A stretch of 64,000 bases of DNA, taken from contig JAKSZT010000116.1 of the NCBI GenBank assembly GCA_026826555.1, forward strand, positions 3,218,415 through 3,282,414, read 5' to 3'. The notes under the pieces are model-generated. The model searched no databases. It saw only the letters and a program-made list of their open reading frames with translations, and was not told the origin of the DNA. Below, piece after piece: positions 12,513 to 23,310 of this stretch (positions within the stretch are counted from its first letter, which is position 1; each line of letters opens with the position of its first letter). This stretch comes from Tolypeutes matacus (Eukaryota; Chordata; Mammalia; Cingulata; Chlamyphoridae). The position numbers and the translations under genes are program-made.

Positions 12513-13005
12513 ACCTATCAGTCCTCAGGATCTTTCCCTCCCCTCCACCCTCCCTCACCATCTCTCCTCCCATGTTCCCTCCATCTACATTGGCCTCTTT
12601 CTATCTTCATCTCAGGGCAAACTCACTTCTGTCTCAGAGCCTGCAAACTTGTGCTTTCTCCTGGCACACTGTTCACAGACGTGTGCAGGGCTGTCTCCTG
12701 TTACTCATTCTGGATGCAGCATAAATGTCACCTCAGTGACTTCTTTCAGGCAAACCAACTTAGCATTTCTCAGCACACCCCGTTGCAGCACCCTGCTTGG
12801 TTTTCTTATGGCACTTGCTATTCTCTTTTACATGTATATGTTTACTACTTTCTTCCATCGCTACCTGCATACTCTGAGCTCCTGGAAAGCAGGGAGAAAG
12901 TTGATTTTTTCTCCATTGGACCTAGGACTGGGTCAATGTCCTAACCCAGCACCAGAACTGGGTCAGTGCTCAGGCCATAGTTGCTACATGGATAAATGAG
13001 ATGAT
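12513..13005 (+). mobile_element. L2 relic, right part (3' end)
   Basis: Bases 12640-12700 carry the 'TTGTGCTTTCTCCTGGCACA' block. Bases 12725-12760 read AAATGTCACCTCAGTGAC, followed by a GGCACTTGCTATT block, GAGCTCCTGGAAAGCAGGGA and a tail with GGTCAGTGCTCAGGCCATAG and TGGATAAATGAG. This is the order of the L2 3' end. The long plus-strand open frames here (12649-12999 and 12651-12944) are chance frames inside it. Confidence 0.75.
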
Positions 13006-13099
13006 AACTGAGCAGATCTACCAGACTCAGAACAGCTTAGATTATGTAAATTAATGTCAAACTCCCAACAACATTAAAAATCAGTAAAGTCTATCTGAC

Positions 13100-13275
13100 A
13101 ATAGAAGCTAAAACCAGCTACAAATGGGAAAAGATATTGACAAAAATATCACCTGGAAATTAATAGTATCCAGAAGAGATAGAAAACAAAATGTCTACCA
13201 ATGTAACACCAAAAATAAAATGACCAACAAATATAGACAAAAGGAATATGACTAGATACTTCACAGATTAAAATA
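13100..13275 (+). mobile_element. Old L1 ORF2 fragment, left of family X insertion
   Basis: GGGAAAAGATATTGACAAAA ... AGTATCCAGAAGAGATAG resembles the L1M-type ORF2 3' region (the 'GGGAGAAGATATTT...TATCCAGAATATAT' block). The sequence stops at the family X insertion and resumes at about 15205, so 13100-13275 and 15205-15800 are one old L1. Confidence 0.6.
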
Positions 13276-15204
13276 AACAATAAAAAATAAATAAATAATA
13301 TTTTTCTTTTTTTTTCCAATTTTCTTTTTTTCAATATACCAATCCATTAACTATATTTTGTTTTTAGTTCTCTTTTTCTGAGTTTCCTTGTATTTTATCT
13401 GTTGCATTTAAGCTTATCATTATTTCATTTTCCTATTAATTGTATTTGGTCATTATATGGGCTTCATCTTCAAGGAAGGTTTAGATCACAGAAGGGTTAC
13501 AATGGGGGTTGCAGATGATCATTGGTTGGGGATGTCTGGGATGGGGGATTTATGAGAATAAGTTCACCTGAATATACATGAAAGATATATAAAATTGTTC
13601 AAATGATCAAGGGATGGGGCATGGTCATGGTGGGTAGACAATCACTCAATAAACGAGAGAATACTGAATTCCCAGCCTGGAGAGCTCTGCCACATTCTCC
13701 AAGACAGCAGCAACAGTCCCCGGAGTGCAGGGGCAGTGTCTGGCAAAAGAAGATGGCCCATTGTTGGGTTCTTGTTATTGATTACTAGCCTTATGAGTCT
13801 ATGTTCTTGTAATTGAAACTTGGCCTATGGTTATGGGGTGTCTAAGAGTTGTCAACTGAGATCCTCCTTGTTGCTCAAATGTGGCCTCTCTCTAAGCCAA
13901 ACTCAGCATATGAATGCATTACCTTCCCCTCAACATGGGACATGACTCCCAGTGATGAGCCTCCCCAGCAACAAGAGACTAGTACCAAGTGCCAACTGGA
14001 AACACGACTGGTAAAATACCTTGAATAAAAGGGGGAAAAGGTAAAGACAATTGAACTCATGTGGCTAAGAGACTTCAAAGAGAGTCGGGAGGTCATCCCA
14101 GAGTTAACACTTATGCACACCTCAGTAGGATCTCATAGAACACCAAAGTGGATATCACCCCACACAGAGGGACTCCTGAGGGCTGTGGAGACACCCAGGT
14201 CTTATATAAGGGGAGATAGCCCCAGAGATTGACAACTTATCAGTGGGCTCTACTTTGGAATCTGTGCTCCTGAGAGTGACTGAGTTGGACTCAAATAAGT
14301 CCTACCTGCACATGGTCCATCAGTCCCTTCTATTCAAAGCTTTATGTGAGGGTGGGGTTTGTAGGTGTACTTCCAGAGACTCTAGCCTCTGGTCTGCCTA
14401 TGTGCCAGCCATGCCTTGAATCTCAGTGGAGCTGTAACTCCTACTCTACAGCTCAATGGACTCAACCAAGTCACCTGTACAGGAGACAACAATGATGGAC
14501 AATGGCCATTCCAGGGAATGGAGAGAGCCTGTAGCTGAAGGCAGGATAATCCCATCCACTGTATCCATGGGATATAAGCCCACTCTCACCTGGAGATGGG
14601 GTGGACATCACCATTCCAGTCCCCTCAGGATTGGGGGAAGAACTATGGACTAGAGTGGACTTAATCATATTCTGTTGTAGACATATTGGGATTCAAGCAA
14701 TAGAAGAAATTATAACAGTGAGGTGAAGCCAGTGGCCACTAGATGCTTTTTAGGTGGGGAGGGAAAGGGCAGTTCTAATACAGGGGCTTATACAGGACTT
14801 AGGGATTGTCCTGAGTGACGTTCTGGCAATGGATATAGACCATTTTACATCAGCATATACCATGCAGAACTGTGTGTGATAGAGTGTGGACTACGATGTG
14901 AACTGTGGTCTATGCTTAATGACAAAGCCCCAGGATGTGTATATCCATTGCAGGTGATGTGCCATACTAATGAAAGAGTTTTATGTGAGATGTTATGGGA
15001 GGTATGGGAGGTAGAGATCATGGGAATCTCTGTAATTTTTGTGTGACATTTATGTAATCTAAGCATCTTTTAAAATATATATGAAAAAATATAATAACAT
15101 TTATGTAAGGAAAAAACATGGGAAGTAGATATTGGATATTAAATGCATTGCCTCTGTTCTACTTATTATAATAAAAAGTATAGTGCCCTAAAAAAAAAAA
15201 AAGG
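13276..15204 (+). mobile_element. Family X retroposon, full-length reference copy
   Basis: A noncoding element of about 1.9 kb. It starts with T-rich sequence (about 13300-13335) and ends with AATAAA (15171) and a 12-A tail (15191-15202). It matches 21475-23310 along its whole length in reverse, and partly matches 2750-4012, 32405-32680, 49793-50515, 50605-51490 and 54508-54810. Old L1 sequence lies on both sides. A diverged direct repeat of about 65 bp (13212-13275 and 15207-15272) flanks it and looks like an unusually long target-site duplication. The only conserved open frame is antisense (14120 to 13875, about 81 codons) and is probably not a gene. The A-tail and duplication suggest L1 machinery. 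I do not know a published name. Confidence 0.8.
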
Positions 15205-15800
15205 AAAACCAAAATAAAATGACCAAGTATAGAAAAAAGGAATATGATTAGATAATTCACAGGTTAATAAAATCATCATAAATAATTTTATAAACTGCAT
15301 CATAAACAATAAATGAAATGCAGATAGCCCATACAATTTCACATATTTAAAATTCCTTAAATCAAACATTTTCCCAGTGGACCACAATATGTAAAAATGG
15401 GACTCTCTTCCAGTGTCAGTGGGGGTGCTCTTTGTCTAACCACTTGGAGGACAAGATAGCTTCTTGCATGACATTTGAAAATATCTCAAAAAATTATATA
15501 GCTCTTCGATTCTTCATATCAATAAGTGTATGTCCCCAAAAATATCCACAACACTATTACTAATGGAAGGGACATGCTGGAAAGAAAATAAATGTCAACC
15601 AAAAGGAAAAGGGATTAAAAAAGAAATCCACATATAATACAAATCAGTGGTAAACAGCAGTGAAACTGAATAAATTAGGCTACAGCATATGTGTCCAAAT
15701 GGAAACATTCAAGGAATTACTTGAGTCAAAAGGCAAAGTGCAGAAAGGTATAGCCAGTGTATTGACATATGCACATATTTTGTGAACTTGTATAAAATAT
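15205..15800 (+). mobile_element. Old L1 (L1M-type) ORF2 C-terminus
   Basis: This continues the L1 interrupted at 13275. GACCACAATATGTAAAAATG, GGACAAGATAGCTTCTTGC and TATGTCCCCAAAAATATCC follow the order of the L1 region after the reverse transcriptase. Many stops and indels indicate great age. Confidence 0.6.
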
Positions 15801-17399
15801 ATATTGCTAAAATACACACAGGCTGCTACTGAAATTTTATAAATTATTGGAAATGACAAGAAGACCAATGGTGATTGGATCCAATTGATTTGATTAGATA
15901 GAATGTCCAATCACATGAGGTTTGATCACCATAAAAGCCTTTCTGGGAAGGAAACATCCCTCACATACACTTCCTCACTGACCCTGGAAGCTGCATTGCT
16001 TCCAGCAGAGTTTGTCCAGCATCCACCAAGCTGAGATCTGCTGGTAGACAGTACTATCACAGGTGGATTTCTGGTTGGTTTCTATTTTGTTGTATGGTGG
16101 GAGGAACATGTAGCAGTGTTGTTTTAGGTGTTGGATTAAAGAGTCTTTAATTTATAGCATTTATTTGGGCATTGATGCAAAAATTATGTAGTTCTAAATG
16201 CTAAGTAATACATAAAGATTCAAATTTCCAAGGTAATTTACATGGGACTATAAATGAGCAGTGATGAAAGACTGGTTTGTGCCAAAGGCATTTATAGAAT
16301 AAATAACTGATTTGTTCAATTTTGGTTCAAATATATTAATATCACATTTATTAGAAAACAATGAAAAATAGGGTGCTGAGGGTAAAGGAGTAATTATGAC
16401 ATTCTGTACCTCCTACAGTGAAGTTCCCAATCTAATGAAAGAGAAATGAATTTTAAAGTGTTAATTGGTTATTGGTAAATGCCTTCTCTCATGCCAAATG
16501 TACCACTTGAATTTTGAAGAGAAAAATCATTCTTTAATCTAAGTTTACAAATATGGTTGTCACAAGGTTATAAGTAGCTTCTCAGAGTTTCCTATTCTTT
16601 GTACCCCTGGATAAATGTTGTCTTTCTTTTTCTTAATACTGTCTATTGAGATAGACTTTCACAGAGCCTGCAAAAGCAGGTGCTCAAGGGTGGTAATCTA
16701 ATTTCCCTATAAGATGCATTCTTTATTAACTCAAGATCCTATTCAAAGGGAAAGTAATCATGGTAGGGAGGGTCAATGTCTCCCAAAGGACCATCACTAT
16801 GTAAGAATAGAATGAGGGTGGGATTAATTCCTCATCCCATTTGGAAAGAAGTTGCATGAGGGACTTTTTCTGTATCTACATGAAATATATGTTCCTTTAT
16901 TATGCTTTGGGAAATCCAACAATTAATATCTGAGGATTTTGGACATGAAGACCCATGGAGATGATGCAGATGGCAGGTCTGTTGGAGTATTACACTCAAC
17001 TTCAGTTCCACAGACTCCATAATTCCAGGCCATGAAGACATGGCAGAAGTGACCAGTTGGCCGCAGGCCTCCCAATCAGAGGAGGAAGATACCAGTGTAA
17101 GTGGAGGTTTGACCCTATCAGAAACCAGGGGGGATACATGGACTACAGAGAGTGGATTTGAACTAGGAAAGATCTCTGTCTGTAACCCATGATTCTCTGC
17201 CTATCCAAGACTGTGCTAGTTTATGATGCACCAGGGAGGGAGACCTGATGATTCAGAACCTTGAGGGACAACTGCATTCCTTATTGTACTGTCCATCCAG
17301 GTGATCATCCCATAATGATGCCACCCATGAATTTCCTTTACACCCCTATTGGCCCATCTCTCTGTCCTGTTTCCTTAACATTGCCACACTTGTTTTTCC
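15801..17399. other. Intergenic, no gene recognised
   Basis: Mixed sequence. Bases 15900-16100 have an LTR-like feel, but I could not place them in a family. No coding signal. Bases 17220-17400 may already belong to the upstream part of the retroviral LTR described next. Confidence 0.35.
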
Positions 17400-17905
17400 T
17401 CCCAAGGTTAACATTGCCCTATTTAGGAACCAGCCAATCAAGGTAGAGTAGCTGTGGTCAGTAGCTGACCATAAAAGTTATCAAGTAATGGGATTTTCCC
17501 ATTCCTAATGGAGACTCAGTTTGGTAGAATGAGCTTCACTGAATTTTAGTTCATTATAATAGTACTTTATATGCCTCTGGGTGGGATTTAGATGACATTT
17601 TTCCACATGCATGATATATGACCAAGTATGTAGATTTTCCTGTTAAACATGCAATTCTCTAGAGCAAGCACAAGATGAAGCCCCTCCCACCAGCCAGTCT
17701 CCTGAATGCAATCCCTAGCTCCTCCTCTACACAAGCCAATATAATGCCACTCTACCTTCTGTTGGGAAGGCAGATCTGAGACATCCAATCTTCTGTCCTC
17801 CACTGATTTAATAAACCTCTTTCCTTGACTGACCGAACTCAGTGAGGTAGTCAATACTCTGGGCATGGCATGGACCCAGAGGATCTATGAGGGTATCCCC
17901 TAAAG
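17400..17905 (+). mobile_element. 5' LTR of a class I (gammaretrovirus-like) endogenous retrovirus
   Basis: The 3' half is the clear part: AATAAA at 17810 with the CCTCTTTCC context typical of gammaretroviral R regions, then a U5-like segment ending at about 17905. A primer-binding-site-like sequence and a gag remnant follow directly in the same orientation. The 5' edge of U3 is not defined. An AGGAACCAGCCAATCA block with a CCAAT-type box at about 17420 suggests U3 includes it. Confidence 0.65.
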
Positions 17906-17925
17906 TTTGGCAACCCATTTGGGAC
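17906..17925 (+). promoter_or_regulatory. Retroviral primer-binding-site-like sequence
   Basis: TTTGGCAACCCATTTGGGA lies immediately after U5. The TTTGG-(C/T)-(G/A)ACCC...GGGACC layout matches the tRNA primer site downstream of many class I ERV LTRs. I cannot assign the tRNA from memory with confidence. Confidence 0.5.
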
Positions 17926-18383
17926 CCTGTGGCCTCAGAGGATTACTGCCTTGTGGACTCATTGGTCCCTGAGGTGTGGAACCACTGATCTCATCTCTGT
18001 GTCTTCAGGAGTACCTTGTCTCCAAAAGCTGATATCAGTATTCCTCTGCCTCTGGCACTGAGGATCCTGAAAGCAGCCAGTCAGGAAGGAAACAGGCCAT
18101 CTACAAGATCCCTGCTGCCTCAGTGAACACTTATTTTCTCATCAAAATTATTAGTTGTTTTCTAGAGTGAAGGTTTAAATCTCCCACTGAAGCTGTAGGT
18201 GTCTAGACTGCCACTGGTTCTTGGTTTGGGCTTAGGTTTGGAACTGGGTGGGCCTGGGATTATAGGTTAGATTTCTACACCCTCTAGGTATAGGAGATTC
18301 CCCACTGTTTTCCTGATTGAGTACTAAAATTCTGATCAATAAACTTAAGGTGTAACTCACTCAAGTACTGACAGGGAGACACA

Positions 18384-19170
18384 ATGGGCAATAAACAGAG
18401 CTCTAGAAATAAAGAGAAGTGTAATCTTCTTGATTGCATCTTAAAACATTGGGAACAATTTGATTATGAATCCTCATGACTAAAAATAGAATATTTCTGA
18501 GCAAAAAATGCATGGCCACATATAAATTAGAGCATGGCCAGGAATGGCCACCAAAGGGATCTCTTGAATACAATACAATTTTGCAACCAGAAATTATTAT
18601 AAAAGACTTAGTAAATGGGATGCAATGCCATATGTTCAATGTTTTGGGCATGGTGTGATGTTAGCAAGTCACAAACCAAATGCACGCTGCCAACAAAGAA
18701 TAGAGAAGAATCTACTCCCTGATTTCAACAACTCAGACAAAGTGCAGGACTTGCTCCTTGTTCTCATTGCTCCTCCAGCACCTTATGAAGGAGAAGAAGA
18801 AGAGGGAGATGGTGATCCTCAACTGCCCTTAGATCCCCCAGAAATGGCTTCCCCACCTCTTACTCAGAATGGTTCCCAATTTGGCCAGGGAGCCCTCCAA
18901 CAGCTGAGCAATTCCAACTAAGGTGGGTGTCAGCTGAGATTATTAATTAAGGCCATCCAAGAGGTTACTTGTTTGTACACACACCATTCTCCACATCAGA
19001 ATTGTAAAATTGGAAGAATTGAGTCCCAAGTTATAAGGAAGAACCCAAAAAATGGAAAATATATTCAATTCTATTATTGCAATTCATATTCCTTGTTGGG
19101 TGGACATACAAGCCTTATTGAATGTGTTGTTAACTTCAGAAGAAAGGAGAATAGTGCTAGAAAAAGACCA
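18384..19170 (+). pseudogene. gag: Broken ERV class I gag (matrix to capsid)
   Basis: The frame opens at ATG 18384 with M-G-N, so a glycine follows Met as in myristoylated gammaretroviral matrix proteins. It stops after 31 codons. Homology continues in shifted frames: 18476-18658 carries a GSLEYNTILQ motif typical of matrix, 18625-18921 carries MPYVQCF and a proline/glutamate-rich linker (PPAPYEGEEEE), and about 18970-19165 carries capsid-like words (NWK, a DP-like region, TSEERR). At least two frameshifts plus stops make it non-functional. Pol, env and the 3' LTR are absent, and L1 sequence follows. Confidence 0.75.
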
Positions 19171-19199
19171 TGGCCAATATAATGGCCTGGAAAATGGAG

Positions 19200-20167
19200 G
19201 ATTAGAGAGGCATTGAGATCACTTCTTTCTCAGATAAATAGCTAGAAGCTAAGTGGATACTGTCTGCAAGGCTGTTCTGGGGCTAAGGACACCAGGGCAA
19301 GGCTAGACACCACCCAGAAGAGAGGGGTGAAGGAAAGGAGTCATGGCTGGCTGGAAAAATCCCATTAGTAATGCTGTAGCATTATCTACTGGGACCCATT
19401 CCCCCACCCTCAGTTCAAAGATCAAGGGTCCACTAGGCTCTGGAAGAGGCTGCAGACTGAGGGGGTTGCAGAAACCCTTTTCCCAAGACAGGGGAGAGGG
19501 AGGGACACAGCTTACTGCAAATTCAGATTTTGCCCGGTGAACTTGGTTTACTACATTGAGGGGATCTCACACTTTTGGGGTGGTGGGGTCATGATATTTT
19601 TTTCCTGAGAACCAAAAGGGAATGAAATGATTTGCCTTTTTAAACACCCTCTGTATTTTCCTGGGTTTGTTCTTGAGGAAACAGAGTAAGGGAGTGTGGG
19701 GCCAGCCAATGGAAGAGAAGATCTTCTGAAAAAGATTGTGAAGCTTGGCCCACCCTGAGGACATCACTTCTGTCTTACCCTTGGAGTTACTCCCTCCTAG
19801 CATCTGGAGTCTAAGCTGAGAGGTCTGCCAAACACCACCATCAGCTGGCAGACCAGAAAAGTGCATGAAAAGAAGGTAAAATAATAAATACATACATACA
19901 TACATACATACATACATACATACATACATACATACATAAGACAATAAAATGCCTTTAATGCTTCTTTCTCCAAGGCCCATGGAAACTAACCTGCACCTCA
20001 TTACCTGGTCCTTAGCTATGGTTTAAGCTGTTGAAAAAGGGCAACCCTTAATACACAGAATGAGCAGAATCAAGAATTAAAGAACAATGGAAGCACACAG
20101 GTACTTAACAATAAATCCCTTGGCAAGGAGAAACTAAACATCAAAATAAACTCATCATCATGATCAG
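19200..20167 (+). mobile_element. Old L1 5' UTR with a (CATA)n microsatellite
   Basis: It sits directly upstream of an ORF1 start at 20168 in the same orientation. GGAAGAGGCTGCAGACTGAG, TTTTCCCAAGACAGGGGAG, CAGATTTTGCCCGGTGAAC and GGCAGACCAGAAAAGTGC fit the order of an ancient (L1M-type) 5' UTR. A clean (CATA)n run lies at 19887-19938. The 144-codon minus-strand frame here is a shadow of that run. Confidence 0.65.
19887..19938. repeat. (CATA)n microsatellite
   Basis: About 12 perfect tetranucleotide repeats. It is embedded in L1 5' UTR sequence and probably polymorphic. Confidence 0.97.
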
Positions 20168-20372
20168 ATGCCAAGACATCAGCAAAAAATTACTAGCCAT
20201 CCTAAGAAAAAAATACATATGACTCGGGCAAAGGAACAAATAAAATCCCCAGGTGAGACACAGGACTTGAAGCAACTAATGAATGAGGTTCATACAGATA
20301 TCCTAAAACAATTCAAGGAGTTGAAGGACAACATAATAAAAGACCTTAATAAAATACTAGGTGAGCTAGAAT
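20168..20372 (+). pseudogene. L1 ORF1 N-terminal fragment
   Basis: The frame starts MPRHQQKIT, the same start as in the other L1 copies at 42880 and (with changes) 36344. It runs through a Lys/Glu-rich, coiled-coil-type segment (LKQLMNEVHTDILKQF). An unrelated insertion interrupts it at about 20373, and coiled-coil sequence resumes at about 21223. ORF1p is normally an RNA-binding trimer of about 300-340 residues. Only about 70 residues remain here. Confidence 0.8.
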
Positions 20373-21222
20373 TTGTTGCTCCTCCTATGTGACCCACTGT
20401 TCACTGTGGGATTGGTTATTCAGTGTGGGCTGCTCTGGGCTGTGAGTCCCTGGCTTGCTAGCCATATCTGGCCACTCTAACCTTCAGCAGCCATCACACT
20501 GATCAATCAGAAGCCATCAACATTGAGGCAAAACCTTCCAGCAGCAAAAAGGCTTAGATGATGATTAGCATTTTCAGCAAAAAAGTATTTTTTAATTAAG
20601 GTTGAGATGAAAAGTCTGGCTTAGAAAACTTCATGGAAGATTACATCCTTTCAATCCTGAATCTGGTGGAATGTTCTCATTGACTTTTAATCTATTAATG
20701 TTTTGCTTAAGTAGCTATGGTATTTGGTAAAAATCTTTGAGTTTTAAGAAGAAATTTTGCAAATATGCATTATACTTACCCTTGTGGTATATAAAAGTTT
20801 TAATAATTTAAATCCCATAGGCTATTACATTTCATAATTTATATTTATTTCTTTTACCACATCTCTTAGACAATGTGTTTTGGACTGTTAAAATGACTTA
20901 AAGTATAGGACACCACCTATTTTAGAAGAAGCATTTACAAATTATTTTCTTCCTTCCTCTTCTAGTAATGAAGATTTTTAAAAATTTTACTTTTTGTCCA
21001 TATGTTTTCACCAACCTGCCAATCGAGTGGCATAAAGTTTCTTATACAAGTAGCTTTACTATTTATGAAGTATTTCTGATATAGTTACTACACAAAAGGC
21101 TGAATTATTACATTTTGTTCCAAGTATTGCATTAACAGCAACAATAAAAATGGCAAAATGCTATCCAACACAATAATACATCATATAAAAAAAATACCTC
21201 AAAATTAAAAAAAAAAAAGAAC
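20373..21222 (+). mobile_element. A-tailed insert carrying a Tigger1-related segment
   Basis: It is inserted in the L1 ORF1. Bases 20470-20605 (ACCTTCAGCAGCCATCAC, CATCAACATTGAGGCAAAAC, GATGATTAGCATTTTCAGCA, TTTTTAATTAAGG) match the 3' region of a Tigger1-like DNA transposon as I recall it. No terminal inverted repeat is visible. Instead the insert ends at a 12-A run (about 21210-21221). That fits a retrocopied transcript containing a Tigger fragment better than a cut-and-paste transposon. Bases 20606-21200 are unrecognised. Confidence 0.5.
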
Positions 21223-21470
21223 ATCCTGAGAGTATTAAAAATTTTTAAATCTTGGATAGGAAAATAATAGAGCTTATGGGAATGAAAGACACAGAAAGTG
21301 AGATTAAAAATAAAATAGAGGAATACAGCAGCAGATTGGAAATCATAGAAGAAAGAAGCGGGTCAGAAGAACTAAAATTTTAAAGAGAGAAGAACAGAGT
21401 GGGAAGAGAATGCAAAAAATTAAGCAGGTGCTCAGAGAGTTGAATGATAGTACAAAGTGAACCAACACAT
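21223..21470 (+). pseudogene. L1 ORF1 middle fragment (continues after insertion)
   Basis: GGATAGGAAAATAATAGAGC, TTATGGGAATGAAAG and AGAGTTGAATGATAG match the coiled-coil portion of ORF1 in other L1s. A stop occurs at about 21380. Family X truncates it at about 21475. Confidence 0.65.
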
Positions 21471-21474
21471 TTTT

Positions 21475-23310
21475 TTTTTGACAGCTTTGAGATTGTTCAT
21501 TTGTTTGTTGTTTTCTTTATATATATATATATATATATTTTTAAAAGATGCTTAGATTACATAAATGTTACACAAAAATTACAGAGATTCCCATGATCTC
21601 CACCTCCCATACCTCCCATAACATCTTACATAAACATCTTTCATTAGTGTGGTACATCACCTGCAATAGATATACACATCCTGGGGCTTTGCCCCTAAGC
21701 ATGGACCACAGTTCACATCGTAGACCACACTCTTTCCCAGACAGTTCTGCATGGTATACGCAGATGTAAAATGGCCTATATCTGCTGCCACAACGTCACT
21801 GAGAACAATCCCTAAGTCCTGTAAAAGTCCCTGTATTAGAACTGCCCTTCCCTTCCCCAACGCAAAAGCATCTAGTGGCCACTGGCTTCACCTCACTGTT
21901 ATAATTTCTTCTATTGCTTGAATCCCAATATGTCTACAACAGAATACCATTAAGTCCACTCTAGTCCATAGTTCTTCCCCCAATCCTGAGGGGACTGGAG
22001 TGGTGATGTCCACCCCATCTCCAAGTGAGAGTGGGCTTATATCCCATGGATACAGTGGATGGGATTATCCTGCCTTCAGCTACAGGCTCTCTCCATTCCC
22101 TGGAATGGCCATTGTCCATCATTGTCTCCTCACCAGGTGACTTGGGTGAGTCCATTGAGCTGTAGAGTACGAGTTGCAGCTCCACTGAGACTCAAGGCAT
22201 GGCTGGCACATAGGCAGACCAGAGACTCCAGTCTCTGGAAGTACACCTACAAACCACACCCACACATAAAGCTTTGAATAGAAGGGACTGATGGACCATG
22301 TGCAGGTAGGACTTATTTGAGTCCAACTCAGTCACTCTCAGGAGCACAGATTCCAAAGTAGAGCCCACTGATAAGTTGTCAATCTCTGGGGCTATCCCCC
22401 CTTATATAGGACCTGGTTGTCTCCAGAGCCCTCAGGAGCCCCTCTGTGTGGGGTGATAGCCACTTTGGTGTTCTATGAGATCCTACTGAGGTGTGTGTAA
22501 GTGTTAACTCTTGGATGTCCTCCCGACTCTCTTTGAAGTCTCTTAGCCACATGAGCTCAAATGTCTTTACCTTTTCCCCCTTTTATTCAAGGTATTTTAC
22601 CAGTCATGTTTCCAGTTGGCACTTGGTATTAGTCCCTTGTTGCCAGGGAATCTCATCCCCAGGTGTCATGTCCCACGTTAGGGGAAGGTAATGCATTCAT
22701 ATGCTGAGTTTGTCTTAGAGAAAGGCCACATTTGAGCAGCAAGGAGACTTTCAGGAGGCAACTTTTAGGCACCCCATAACCATAGGCCAAGTTTCAATTA
22801 CAAGAGCATAGACTCATAAGGCTAGTCATCAATAACAAGAACCCAAGTGTGGGCCATCCTCTTTTGCCAGACACTGCCCGTGCACTCGGGGGACTGTTGC
22901 TGCTCTCTTGGAGAATGTGGCAGAGCTCTCCAGGCTGGAAATTCAGTATTCCCTCATTTATTGAGTGATTGTCTACCCACCGTGTCCATAACCCATCCCT
23001 TGATCATTTGAACAATTTTATATATCTTTTATGTATATTCAGATGAACTTACTCCCATGAATCCCCCATCCCAGACATCCCGAACCAATGATCCTCTGTA
23101 ACACCCATTGTTACCCTTCTGGGACCCAATCCTTCCTTGAAGATGAAGCCTATTTAATAACCAATTACAATTAATAGGAAAATGAAATAATAATGATAAG
23201 CTTAAATTCAAGAGATAAAAGACAAGGAAACTCAGGAAAAAAAGAACTAAAATAAAATATAATTAACGGATTGGGATATTCAAAAAAAAAATGGGAACAA
23301 AAGAAAAAAA
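21475..23310 (-). mobile_element. Family X retroposon, full length, minus strand
   Basis: This is the reverse complement of the 13276-15204 element over essentially all of its length, from its T-rich start (about 23300) to the CTAAGCATCTTTTAAAAATA end (about 21540). A (TA)n tract follows at 21517-21538. Retained landmarks include the GATTGGGATATT-type start, TGGGACATGACACCTGGGG (reverse) and the TATCCATGGGATATAAGCCC block near 22035. The open frame at 22491-22691 is the element's antisense frame, shared with two other copies. The 5' end abuts the 3' tail of the next L1. Confidence 0.85.

Noticed and set aside
12649..12999. 116-residue plus-strand frame
   Set aside because: Lies in an L2 3' relic, and a second frame overlaps it.
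19567..20001. 144-residue minus-strand frame with an M-Y-V-C repeat
   Set aside because: Translation of the (CATA)n microsatellite.
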